Of a stretch of DNA of 64,000 nucleotides, positions 32,992 to 42,766 are shown one piece after another; the first letter of the stretch is position 1, and each line of letters starts with the position of its first letter. Origin of the DNA: Alphaproteobacteria bacterium. GTDB lineage: Bacteria; Pseudomonadota; Alphaproteobacteria; Micropepsales; Micropepsaceae. Where the stretch lies: contig PLJH01000027.1 of NCBI GenBank assembly GCA_003139615.1, positions 64,267-128,266 of the forward strand. The letters run 5' to 3'. The translations under genes were made by a program, and so were the position numbers. Below the pieces are notes generated by a model, which saw only the letters and a program-made list of their open reading frames with translations, did not search any database and was not told where the DNA came from.

Positions 32992-33224
32992 CCCATTGTC
33001 ATGGCCCGCGAATGCGGGCCACCCAGGTGGAGCTTGTTTACGGCGCCGATGATGCTCACACCGTTGCCCCCTCTTCGAGTTCAGAGACGCGTCAGCTGGG
33101 TCGCCCGCATTCGCGGCCGATGACACACAGGGGAAAAAACGAGTCCCTATTCGCGGCCATGGATACAAGGCGGCAGTTCTTCTCATGAGCCGTACTCCGG
33201 GTTTCGCGATTCCGAAGTTACGGT

Positions 33225-33240
33225 CTCTACCTAGGTAGAG
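33225..33240. promoter_or_regulatory. MerR-type operator/promoter candidate
   Basis: Perfect 16-bp palindrome CTCTACCTAGGTAGAG following TTGACC on the minus strand. Confidence 0.5.
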
Positions 33241-33242
33241 GG

Positions 33243-33653
33243 TCAAGAAACTTTTTGAGCGTCGCCGGCAATCGCCGTGCGAATTTGACGAAGCGTGCGG
33301 CGCAGTTCGTCTTTCGTCGCCGACAATTCGCGGATTCGCTCATCGAGCATGGCGAGTTTCTGCAGTCCGATCTGCTCGATCTCTTCGAGGCATTGACGGT
33401 CCCGGCCCGGGGAAAACAACCCGTCGCTCCGCCGGGTTTTTTCCAGGATGCGGGTGATGCGTTTGGTCTCCCCCAGCGTCAGTCCGAGACTTTGGCACCT
33501 CTTGATCGCCTTCAGAATTTCCAGATCGAGCGGCCGATACAGGCGATAGCCGCTGGCCGTGCGTTCGGGTTCGCGCATCAGGCCGCGGCGTTCATAGAGC
33601 CTGATCGCCTGAACGCTCGCGCCCGCCAGACGCGCCAGTTCGCCAATCAGCAT
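33243..33653 (-). CDS. MerR family transcriptional regulator
   Basis: MLIGELARLAGASVQAIRLYERRGLMREPERTASGYRLY. Confidence 0.9.
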   Translation of the reverse strand: MLIGELARLAGASVQAIRLYERRGLMREPERTASGYRLYRPLDLEILKAIKRCQSLGLTLGETKRITRILEKTRRSDGLFSPGRDRQCLEEIEQIGLQKLAMLDERIRELSATKDELRRTLRQIRTAIAGDAQKVS

Positions 33654-33702
33654 CGTCTTCGTCCTCTCGCCATATTCCGCAATCGCGCGGCCTTGGTCGT
33701 CG

Positions 33703-34215
33703 TCAGGGTGATGCCTTTGCTTTGCACCATAATCCCTCGCCCGCGAAGCTTGTAAAGTTGGGGTCGTGTTCGCGCTCTGTCGCTTTGACCGGCGTCTCCC
33801 GTCCCCCATCGTTCTCCGTGAGTGTCCATTGGCAATCCTGCCGATCACGGTCCAGCGTGTAATGAAGCCGATACTGCTTGCCTTTGTCCGGGTAAAAACT
33901 GAGGATTTCCTCGGGGCATGCTGCCAATAAATTATAAGGTCCCCCAAAGTAAAAAAACTTGAAGGCAAATTCCCTGTTCGCCGGAATCTTGTATGAGGTC
34001 GAACCCGGTTTCGGTTGAGGGACCTGAAGTGCATCCGTGCAGCGGGCTGCATCGCGAAAGAAGAGCAATGCCATCGGGCCGTCGGTCGAAACCAGAAGTT
34101 CGGCGGCCTGGTCGTCAGCCGGCTCGCTGTACTGGAGCGCATGGATGGCACATGCGGTTAGCCCCGCCACGCATGCGCCCGCGAGCACCAATCGAATAAC
34201 GCGTTTCCAGGACAT
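33703..34215 (-). CDS. Putative lipoprotein
   Basis: VLAGACVAGLTAC lipobox. Confidence 0.5.
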   Translation of the reverse strand: MSWKRVIRLVLAGACVAGLTACAIHALQYSEPADDQAAELLVSTDGPMALLFFRDAARCTDALQVPQPKPGSTSYKIPANREFAFKFFYFGGPYNLLAACPEEILSFYPDKGKQYRLHYTLDRDRQDCQWTLTENDGGRETPVKATEREHDPNFTSFAGEGLWCKAKASP

Positions 34216-34405
34216 GAGAGCCCCCTCTTCCGAACCGCGATACGCCGCTTCATTCTTCGCGACGTTTCCCGTCTCGGCACCGCCCACAGCCCGGCAAGAA
34301 TGGCACAAAATGCCGCCCGGAACACCCGCATCAGGATGTTGTAAGAGAGCTTCGTAGACTGAAAGTACCGCCCACCCTCCCCTTGCGGGGGCGATTTGAG
34401 TTGGT

Positions 34406-34932
34406 ATGAATCCGATGGAACGATTTCAGGTTTTTGCCCGTTCATTCGCAAACTGGATCTGGCGGGGCGACGGCGCGCATACGTCGTGGGTCCGGCGCGC
34501 GCTGGCGATTGTGTTCGCGTTCCTCGTGCCTATTCCGATTCTGCTGATCCTGCTGTTTCGCTTCGTGCCGGTGCCGGGCACGCCGCAGATGCTCACCTGG
34601 CTCATCGTCGGCGATCCGGTTCACTATCAATGGGTCGCCTATGAAGACATTTCGCCTGCGCTCGGGCGCGCGGTGATCGGTTCCGAAGACCAGAATTTCT
34701 GCAAGCATCATGGCTTCGACTGGAAGTCGATCGACAAGGCGCTCAAGGCGAACAAACGCGGACGTCCGCTGCGCGGCGCCAGCACCATCAGCCAGCAGGT
34801 CGCGCGCACGATGTTTCTGCTGCCGGTGCGAAGCTGGGTGCGCAAAGGCGCCGAGGCCTATCTCACCGTGCTACTCGAAGCGTTGTGGCCGAAGAAGCGC
34901 ATCCTCACGGCCTATCTCAATCTCGTCGATTG
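34406..34932 (+). pseudogene. mtgA: Chromosomal monofunctional peptidoglycan glycosyltransferase, N-terminal part, disrupted by island
   Basis: RAVIGSEDQNFCKHHGFDW...LRGASTISQQVARTMFLLPVRSW...AYLNLVD then frame diverges at att core; C-terminal part at 63213-63446. Confidence 0.93.
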
Positions 34933-36501
34933 CGTTGCCTTGTTGGCACGTCCTTCGGAAGCTTGAGAAGCTATTGATTGGATTGGAAAATCGGGAGGCA
35001 GTCCGGGCGACAGTCCGCTGTCGCCCGGGGCTTGTATGGCTTGGGGAAGGTAGTGAAGCCTGATTTCGACGTTGTCTGCACCGACGATAATCTTCTCGGT
35101 TATGGCTTCGACAATGCCCCTCTTTTCGTCCTGACCGAGCGACGGCCATCGGCCGTGCAGGTCTCGGGCTTCGGACAGAATTTGACTGCTCGAGAGGCGG
35201 TTGATCTTGAGCACGTCGAGAGCAGCTTGCTCGGCTGGTAGTTGCCGATCGAGCTGCTCGGCCCATTCTTCAAGCGGCCGATAACGGGCGCCGAAGCCGG
35301 TCGAACTAATCTGGCCTTCCTGGTAGAGGCGGAACGTCTGATCCATTTCCCGCTGAACGCTCTGCCGCTCGCGTTCGCAATGCCGGAGGGCTTCCTGCTT
35401 TTGCCCGATAATGTTGTCGGCAAGTTCGAGTTGTTCGGCGACCTGATCATCCGAGAACAGGAAGCCCTTGAGCTGGTCGTGATAGATCGCTTCAAGGTCG
35501 CCGACCGGAATACGGTTCTGGCAAGTCCAGCAGGTGTATTTCGGGCTGCGGGAGGGGACGTACATCTTTTGCCCGCATTCGCACGCGGCGACCCCGCTAA
35601 AGAGGTGTACGGGCTTCCTGCCTACCTTGGAGCCGCGCTTGCGGCCATCGAGGATCGCGTTGCACTGCTCCCATAATTCGACCGAAACAATAGGCTCAAC
35701 CTCATGGATGACCCATTCGGATTGGGGCTTGTGTTCGACCCAGCCGGGCCGTGTGGCGCTCGCGGTCGTGTAGTTGACGCGATACTGGCCCTTGGCCGTC
35801 GGGTCTTGTATGAGCCGGGATATGGTCGTGTCGCTCCACTTCGCCCCTCCCCTCGTGCGGAAGCCTCGGTCGTTCAAGATACGCATCACCGTCTTCTTGC
35901 GGCGGTGCTCTAGGAACAGCTCATAGATAAGTTTGCGGATGGATGCCTCGCCCGGGTGCGGAACGACCTTTCCGTCTTTGAGGTGGTAGCCGAATGAAGG
36001 ACGGCCACCGATGGGCGTCCCGCGCTTTGCGCGCATGGGGATCGATGCCGACACTCGGTCCGCGATCTCTTCCCGTTCCCACTGCGCCATTGCCGCGATC
36101 ATCGTATAGAACAGACGGCCCGCCGGAGTTGTCGTGTCGATGCTTTCTTGAAGCGATATCAGATCGGCGTTATTGGCTCGGAAGGTGTCGGACAGATCGA
36201 GCAGTTCGCGTGTGTTGCGCGCAAGTCGTGCCAGCTTCGAAAAAACCAGGCCGCTGATGCGTCCTCTCTCGACATCCGCGAGCATACGTTTGGCTTCTGG
36301 ATGGGAGGAGACGGATTTTCCGCTCACGCCTTCCAGATGATAGACATCGACGACCTTCCAACCCTTGGCGTCGGCATAGGCGCGGGCGCGGGCTTCGTGA
36401 TTTGCGGGGCTCTCGCCGCGGGCCTGATCGTCTGTGGAGACGCGTATCCAAATACCGACACGCTTCTGTCCCTGCTCAACTCCCGCAAGTTTGTTTCTCA
36501 T
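34912..36501 (-). CDS. Large serine integrase of the island; last three residues and stop encoded by chromosomal mtgA sequence
   Basis: GIWIRVSTDDQARGESPANHEARARAYADAKGW...RLARNTRELLDL; Zn-ribbon CECGQKMYV...YTCWTCQ; coiled-coil C-terminus. Confidence 0.93.
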   Translation of the reverse strand: MRNKLAGVEQGQKRVGIWIRVSTDDQARGESPANHEARARAYADAKGWKVVDVYHLEGVSGKSVSSHPEAKRMLADVERGRISGLVFSKLARLARNTRELLDLSDTFRANNADLISLQESIDTTTPAGRLFYTMIAAMAQWEREEIADRVSASIPMRAKRGTPIGGRPSFGYHLKDGKVVPHPGEASIRKLIYELFLEHRRKKTVMRILNDRGFRTRGGAKWSDTTISRLIQDPTAKGQYRVNYTTASATRPGWVEHKPQSEWVIHEVEPIVSVELWEQCNAILDGRKRGSKVGRKPVHLFSGVAACECGQKMYVPSRSPKYTCWTCQNRIPVGDLEAIYHDQLKGFLFSDDQVAEQLELADNIIGQKQEALRHCERERQSVQREMDQTFRLYQEGQISSTGFGARYRPLEEWAEQLDRQLPAEQAALDVLKINRLSSSQILSEARDLHGRWPSLGQDEKRGIVEAITEKIIVGADNVEIRLHYLPQAIQAPGDSGLSPGLPPDFPIQSIASQASEGRANKATQSTRLR

Positions 36502-36630
36502 GAGAAGCCCTCAATATCGCCGCCCAGAGTCTACCGCCTAAGATTTCTTTGGTTCAATAGTTGAGGTTCTTGTTTCCGCTGGAACGGCTACAATTAGGGG
36601 TTCGGCTCAACTCTTCCATCGTCTTCCGGC

Positions 36631-37416
36631 TCATGAGGCGCTCATTATTCGTTGAGCGACGCACAATGAACTCGCTGTGCGGCTTTTGGTTTGCACACGC
36701 CCAATTTCAATCATTTTTGCCAGCACTTCGGATGTTTCATCAACGCCGTAGCGGCACATCGCATCCACACAGGACAGATCGCTGACCATGCTATGGTCGA
36801 ACCCGACCTCTGCTGGGTTTGGACTTTTGACTACCTCAATACCGAACCGCGCGAACAACTCCAGAAAGCCGGTAGCCTCCATCGACTTCCACTCGACTTC
36901 GCCAGCGACATAAGTCGTGGCGCCGACAGCTCTAGATATCTCGAGGCGGTGGGCGGAAGAATGCTGCGCCACGAGCTCGCTCTCCAGCGTCAGGTGTTTA
37001 ACATGCTTAAGCTTTGAAAGCAGGAATGAATTGATCGCAGAATTCAGTGTCAAGAGGTTTGGTCGGTGGTTCGCAAGCTGCTCTTCCAGTGCGGCAACGA
37101 ATCCGGGTGCCGTACGCTCGTGTGCCGGGAAAAGGGCGCAAATCTTATCGATGTGTTCCTCTGACCATTGTGGCTCCCCCGGAGCGATAAGAACGTCGCT
37201 AATTCTTTGGCCGCGACCTCTCGCTATCGGGACGGTAAGCCAAGCTGCCCTGTCTCTCGTGCGATCAAAAATCCTATTGCGATTGACAAAAGAGTTTGCA
37301 TTTCGGTCTGGCAGCGGAGCGAGGTCTAGCAAGACCGCTACGTCTGCTTCATGCAGCCGAGCGAGATGCCGTAGATTTGGCAGATACCTAGTTGTGACGC
37401 AAGTAACTGATGTCAT
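36631..37416 (-). CDS. WbqC-like family protein
   Basis: HEADVAVLLDLAPL...NSFVNRNRI...AAWLTVPIARGRGQRISDV. Confidence 0.7.
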   Translation of the reverse strand: MTSVTCVTTRYLPNLRHLARLHEADVAVLLDLAPLPDRNANSFVNRNRIFDRTRDRAAWLTVPIARGRGQRISDVLIAPGEPQWSEEHIDKICALFPAHERTAPGFVAALEEQLANHRPNLLTLNSAINSFLLSKLKHVKHLTLESELVAQHSSAHRLEISRAVGATTYVAGEVEWKSMEATGFLELFARFGIEVVKSPNPAEVGFDHSMVSDLSCVDAMCRYGVDETSEVLAKMIEIGRVQTKSRTASSLCVAQRIMSAS

Positions 37417-37425
37417 TGTTCTGGT

Positions 37426-38088
37426 TCATACAACGTTGGGCTGCGCGACGGCGTAGGCCCAATCCGCATCGCCGGTTTCCCGGACATCGCGAAGTACCAT
37501 CACCACGTCAAATCCAGCTCGCTCAAGTTCAGCGCACCATTCTGAGATCGCTGATCGGTAAGTTGAGACAATAGCACCATGGTAATCTTCCTGGACGTAT
37601 CCAGCAGGTTGTCCACGGCGCGCTAAATGGGAAGAGCAAACCAGAATGCCGCGTTCGCTCAACGCCTCTCTGGCTAGGCTCAATGCCGCACTGCGTCTCT
37701 CCAACGGGTGAAGCATATCGATGACGTTGCGCAGCATCAATACGGCGTCGTAAGAGTGTCGAGTGACTTCCAATCGAAACATGTCGCCTTGCCTAAAGTC
37801 CGCGTTCGGAAAACGCGCTCTTGCTGCGCCGGTCATCGCTTCTGAGTTGTCTATACCCACATACGCTCGCCAGTTGCTGCCGGTCGCCGCTAGAAAGCGC
37901 CCAGCTCCACAGCCTAGGTCGAGAACCGAGAATTCGGGGCGGAGGAACCGCTCGAAGCAAAACCTTTCGGCAGCCGAAAGTTCTTCCCATCCTGCGTAGG
38001 CCTGCACCACAGAAGGCCTAGACAGCGCGGCCACGTAATCCGCCTCCAATCCATCCTGCTGAGGGATGGTCCCTTCTTGGTCACTCAC
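37426..38088 (-). CDS. Class I SAM-dependent methyltransferase
   Basis: FSVLDLGCGAGRFLA; GTG start overlapping upstream stop (GTGA). Confidence 0.85.
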   Translation of the reverse strand: MSDQEGTIPQQDGLEADYVAALSRPSVVQAYAGWEELSAAERFCFERFLRPEFSVLDLGCGAGRFLAATGSNWRAYVGIDNSEAMTGAARARFPNADFRQGDMFRLEVTRHSYDAVLMLRNVIDMLHPLERRSAALSLAREALSERGILVCSSHLARRGQPAGYVQEDYHGAIVSTYRSAISEWCAELERAGFDVVMVLRDVRETGDADWAYAVAQPNVV

Positions 38089-38840
38089 AGCGTCGCCGCC
38101 ATGAAGTCTGTGAGCGCGACTGCCATCAACTGCCACTCATCGCCTTCAGCGTACCAGTGATCTGCACCCTCGATTTCCAAGAGAGATGCATTGGGCATAA
38201 CCCGAACTAGATCGCGCGAGTGACGGATTGGAACTGCCGTGTCCGCTGTTCCGTGAACAATTCGGACTGCTGCGTTTATTTTTGAGGCCGCGGCGTAAGT
38301 GTTGTGGAAAAGGGCATCTATGACAGCACCGTATTCCAATTCCGCTTTGTCAGAGTACCAATCCTCTCCCCACTTTTTCATGTGTGCCGAGCCGTATTGA
38401 CGTTCGTATCCCTCAGGCAGAAAACTGCTGGGCGACTTTAAGCCGATAGCCTTGATGTTTGGGAAATTCGCCGCCTCTAAGAGCGCGACATTGCCGCCGT
38501 AGCTCGAACCGATTACGCCGATCCTGGAAATGTTATGCCGTCCGTTCTTCGAAATATATTCCATCACTCCGCGGAAGTTCTGGCATCCCCTGGTCAGTGT
38601 CAGGTCTTCATATTTTCCCGGTGAATAGCCGAGCCCCGTGAAATCGAACAGGAACGTCGCGATGCCACGCTCGAGGAGCATCGGAACTAGATTTTGCCAA
38701 GTTTGACCTTTGCTGCCGTTCCGGCCGTCGCCGGTCGCAAGCACCACAAGCGGACAACCCGCTGGCGAGGATGGGAGTGCCCAAGCCCCGAACAACGTGT
38801 GCTGACCATCGGAAAACTTTACGAGATTGGTTCCGGACAT
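38085..38840 (-). CDS. Alpha/beta hydrolase
   Basis: IGSSYGGN nucleophile elbow; HGTADTAVPIRHSRDL; EIEGADHWY. Confidence 0.85.
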   Translation of the reverse strand: MSGTNLVKFSDGQHTLFGAWALPSSPAGCPLVVLATGDGRNGSKGQTWQNLVPMLLERGIATFLFDFTGLGYSPGKYEDLTLTRGCQNFRGVMEYISKNGRHNISRIGVIGSSYGGNVALLEAANFPNIKAIGLKSPSSFLPEGYERQYGSAHMKKWGEDWYSDKAELEYGAVIDALFHNTYAAASKINAAVRIVHGTADTAVPIRHSRDLVRVMPNASLLEIEGADHWYAEGDEWQLMAVALTDFMAATL

Positions 38841-38848
38841 CTGGGGCC

Positions 38849-39688
38849 TCAAGAGTTAGATTGACTGGGTAAGGGTTCGGCTGATTTTTGTGTCAGGCGC
38901 GGCGCAGTCGAGGGCTCGACGTATTTCGTACTGGCGCGTTTGAGCGCCTCCATCGAGGGAGCCAATACAGTTCCATCAGAAATGTGGTGAGCCAAAAAAC
39001 TGTGGGCTCGCCGAAAATAGTATAACCCATAGTCGGCCAGCTTGAGTGCTACTGGAACGCTTACCAGCGTCGCCGCACCGATCCAATATGCGTTCCCACC
39101 AAGTGCGAATGAGGCGGCTACCGCGACCAAGGGCAAAATCAACGCTGATCCAAGTCTTAGCTCGCCCTCGGAACGGTATTGTTCGTACGGAGCCAACAGC
39201 GGAGTTCCGGCGAGCTTACCTTCCATCCACAATGTCTCGGCAATCACGCTATCGACGAAGCGAGATTGCTCTTCCGGGAAGGTAGGGGCGTCTTCGCAGG
39301 TTTCGGCGTATTGACGATAGAAGCGTGCGGCTTCGACTTTGATCCGGCGCCGTGCGGAATCGCTGAGCGGAGCGATAGACCGGAGAACCCAGCCTTTAGG
39401 TCCGGCCTTCAGGGCTGTGAAGTCCCTCAGGGCCATCTTCCTGTGGAGCCAGTCTACAATGCCTTCAAGACCGGTGATATAAAGCGATCCCACCAAAAAA
39501 CAAAAAGCCGCGAGCAATACTTGCGGCATGAATGGTTCAATCTCCAAGATTTGCTTGGCGGCAGGCAGGATCGAAATTCCGTGGGCTAGCCGGTAGCCGA
39601 ACAATATGTATAGCGAGCCGACAAGAAGTGCTCCCGCCATTATTGAGGATCGCAAACTTCTGAGACTTGGAAGGATCGTTTGAAGCAT
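38849..39688 (-). CDS. Membrane protein of unknown function
   Basis: Several hydrophobic segments; 279 aa; head of operon. Confidence 0.6.
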   Translation of the reverse strand: MLQTILPSLRSLRSSIMAGALLVGSLYILFGYRLAHGISILPAAKQILEIEPFMPQVLLAAFCFLVGSLYITGLEGIVDWLHRKMALRDFTALKAGPKGWVLRSIAPLSDSARRRIKVEAARFYRQYAETCEDAPTFPEEQSRFVDSVIAETLWMEGKLAGTPLLAPYEQYRSEGELRLGSALILPLVAVAASFALGGNAYWIGAATLVSVPVALKLADYGLYYFRRAHSFLAHHISDGTVLAPSMEALKRASTKYVEPSTAPRLTQKSAEPLPSQSNS

Positions 39689-39999
39689 CTGTCTTCCTAA
39701 GGAGCATTACGCGCTTGGTGCCGTTGGCCTCGGGCTTTCGGCAATCTGGCGTCGTGTGATGGCCCGCCCAATCCCGGCAACCAACGCTATTCATATCAAA
39801 TCGAATTCTTTCGATTTTTTTCAAGTGTCTGAACAGAAAAAACACAATAAAAGCAGATATTTACCCAGCCTCGTTGTCTGCGAGGCAAGAAGTACAGTTG
39901 TGCACAGCAATCGCACACTCCGATGATTTAATTCTTGCGGTCTTCTAGACTATTGATAAGTTTTCTTATCGCCTACAGCTGCTAATCGGGGGAAGTGAG

Positions 40000-40818
40000 A
40001 TGTCGGAGAAACGATCAAAGGGCCCGCTTGATGACTTCATACGTGCGCCTAAGGGAAAGGGGCTGGGGTTTGAGAGCGCCGCCGATCTAGCGAGGGAAAT
40101 TTGCAATCGTCGATCCCAGGCGCTGAGCGAAAAAACGCTAGCAGCGGACATTAGCAAGTTCCTGTCTTACGCGCGGCCACTTACAGCCGCATTCATCGAG
40201 CAGCTCTACGAGATAGCGGGTCGTACTTCGCGCAAAGAGTTGCAGCTCGCAATTGCCACCCACACCGAGGAGTTCGAAACGAGGCGTGACCCAATCGCAA
40301 GAATTACGGAACGATATACAAATGCCGAGCGTGTGATCTTTCTGGGGTTGCAACCAATCAGCGCTAACATGGAAACTGCGTCACCAGAACTTCTCGATCT
40401 TCTTAACTATTCGATTCGTCAGTTGATAGTTGAAGCCATCCGCACAACGATGGGGGTACCTAGCAAAGACCTCGCATGTGCTATCTGGAAGAACCTCTCA
40501 AGGCGGGCCGCAGAATGGTCAGAAAAAAATCCCGAGGATGGCACCGAGGAACAACTCCTGGCGCGCTTGGACGAGAGACTTACGGTACTTGTCCTGCCAC
40601 GACTGATGTGTGTTCACACCACTCTTGTCTTTGACCCACATAAGGAAAATTCGACTAGTTATGTATGGTATATGCCCTGGGATTGGCGAGCGCTTGCGAA
40701 AATGCCTGCTGCGGTGCTGGCGGCGTGGAAGCAGGAGTTCCTCACTCTTATCGAGGGCGAAGGCGCCAGTTCTTCGCAGAGAGAGGTTGTCGATCGACGA
40801 ACGGCGCTTGCGATATAA
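40000..40818 (+). CDS. Hypothetical protein, divergent to the WbqC operon
   Basis: 272 aa ORF in a non-overlapping location. Confidence 0.6.
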   Translation: MSEKRSKGPLDDFIRAPKGKGLGFESAADLAREICNRRSQALSEKTLAADISKFLSYARPLTAAFIEQLYEIAGRTSRKELQLAIATHTEEFETRRDPIARITERYTNAERVIFLGLQPISANMETASPELLDLLNYSIRQLIVEAIRTTMGVPSKDLACAIWKNLSRRAAEWSEKNPEDGTEEQLLARLDERLTVLVLPRLMCVHTTLVFDPHKENSTSYVWYMPWDWRALAKMPAAVLAAWKQEFLTLIEGEGASSSQREVVDRRTALAI

Positions 40819-41216
40819 TGAATAGCCTATTCTGGATAGCGCAATTGAAGCTTCTGTGAAATGGTGCTCATCGAAAAATGTTATTCCGTTCGCGCTAACA
40901 CGTTGGAGTGGCGGGGAGCAGGCGTCCGGTCTGCACCCAAAATTCTAGGCTTTTCCCAGAAATACTCGCGGAGTGGGACGTGAGAAATCGCGCGCTGAAT
41001 TGCCGAGGTCTATTCAGAAAGTATGAGAGCGGCGGCGCGAATTGAGACGAAATTGGTACCGGATGGCGAGCAGCGCCGCCACAACCAACCATTTTGCGTC
41101 ACAAACAATAGTCCGTATACTGTTGAAACACTATGGCCGATTTTGTTTCAAAGGCATTAGCAAAGTCAACGACAATTATTGGACTCATACTCGGCACGGA
41201 GCCGAAGAAGTCGGCT

Positions 41217-41822
41217 ATGTCATGGTCGTTGTATGATTCCCGCGGTCGAAGAAAGTATTTGGTTCCCGAGGAGCGTTGGGCCTTCCTGCGTATTGCGCGC
41301 AGAGTCGGAGGTGAGGTCGGGACGTTTTGCGCGGTGCTCGCGTATTGCGGACCGCGTATTTCCGAAGCTCTGGCGCTCACGCCCGAGCGCATCGATGACG
41401 GGGACTGCACCATCAATTTTGAGACGTTGAAGCGCCGAAAGCGTGGCGTCATTCGAACGATCCCCGTTCCTCGAAAGCTTCTGGAGGAGCTTGAGCGGGT
41501 GCATCGCTATCGAAGTGCACAACGCAACAAGAAGCTTGCTCACCAAAGGCTGTGGACGTGGAGCCGCACAACAGCCTGGAGGCGCGTGAAGGAGGTGGCG
41601 TTGCGTGCCGGGATACCGACGTACCTTTGCACACCCAAGGCGTTGCGGCACGCTTTTGGCGTCTTTGCGGAGCTTAGCAAGGTTGGTCTGACCCTAATCA
41701 AGAAGTGGATGGGGCACGCGAAGCTGGAAACGACGGAAATCTACACGACGGTCATAGGCGAAGAGGAGCGATTTCTCGCACGGTTGACATGGAAGCGGAG
41801 CCCGCCTGGGTATCGGCGGTAG
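41217..41822 (+). CDS. Tyrosine recombinase/phage integrase family protein (catalytic domain)
   Basis: CGPRISEALAL; TPKALRHAFGV; WMGHAKLETTEIYTTVIGEEE. Confidence 0.85.
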   Translation: MSWSLYDSRGRRKYLVPEERWAFLRIARRVGGEVGTFCAVLAYCGPRISEALALTPERIDDGDCTINFETLKRRKRGVIRTIPVPRKLLEELERVHRYRSAQRNKKLAHQRLWTWSRTTAWRRVKEVALRAGIPTYLCTPKALRHAFGVFAELSKVGLTLIKKWMGHAKLETTEIYTTVIGEEERFLARLTWKRSPPGYRR

Positions 41823-41843
41823 CTGTAGGAACTTCGAGAATTC

Positions 41844-42713
41844 TTACTGTTGATTAGTGGCAACCACCAAATTGACGCCGCTAGGACCGCCAGAATTCTC
41901 ATCATCCTGTCGGTCGATGTATACGCGCCACTGGTCATCATAGGCAACCAATTCCGTAGACGTGCCCTTCTTAGCGAATGGCCCGCTCGATCCTCCGCCA
42001 TAGGAAAGTTGCTGTACTGCCAATGTGCTTTCGATTTGTTCAATCGACGATTTCCAGTTGTTGTAGGCATCCGCGCAAAAACGGGAGAAGCTTGGACTAC
42101 ACGATTGCGAAATTACAACGCCAATGATTACGCCGTCCTTCTCCAGGAAGATGCGAGAACGATGAAACTGAGGATTATTTATCACCTCCCCAAGCCCTCT
42201 ATAACTTCCGCTCAAAACGGAAAAGCTCAAATTGATTGGATTTTGCATCGGATATACCGAAAAGCCTGAACTCAAAGCTGCGTCGGTGTAAGTTCTTCCG
42301 GGGATCGCCAAATGATTCGAAAGTAGAAATCCATTTAGCCGCCGGGCGATCTCCGTTTGATCGCGCGGGGGAGTAGGAAGTTTGGCCAAGAATACCGCAG
42401 TGAGCGTTTCTACGCAGTGGCGGTAGCTCGCGTTATCAGTGGCTTGATCCGCGGCAAGTACGGCTTGGACTCCTGACCACTCCTCGCGGGTGAAGCTAAA
42501 TTTCCCGGACTGCTGTGCGTTGCTCACTTGCACGTTGACCTGACCCTGTGCCGTGCCCGCGATAGACCAATGTTGCCCGGCCGTCGCTGGCTGCGTACAT
42601 ACTTCTTTGATATCCGCGCTAACAGCATCAAACCCTGTCGGATCAGAACTAACGTCGGAAGCAGCACAAACAACAATAGTTGCCAAAAATAGTCCAAGCC
42701 TGTAAGCGCGCAT
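41844..42713 (-). CDS. Secreted hypothetical protein (paralogue of 42767-43126)
   Basis: Signal peptide; IKEVCTQPATAGQHWSIAGTAQGQ...SFTREEWSGVQAVL. Confidence 0.6.
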   Translation of the reverse strand: MRAYRLGLFLATIVVCAASDVSSDPTGFDAVSADIKEVCTQPATAGQHWSIAGTAQGQVNVQVSNAQQSGKFSFTREEWSGVQAVLAADQATDNASYRHCVETLTAVFLAKLPTPPRDQTEIARRLNGFLLSNHLAIPGRTYTDAALSSGFSVYPMQNPINLSFSVLSGSYRGLGEVINNPQFHRSRIFLEKDGVIIGVVISQSCSPSFSRFCADAYNNWKSSIEQIESTLAVQQLSYGGGSSGPFAKKGTSTELVAYDDQWRVYIDRQDDENSGGPSGVNLVVATNQQ

Positions 42714-42766
42714 CTAAGTCTTCTCCTTGCAATGTCGCATCGCGTGCGTTCAAAACCGATAGACGC

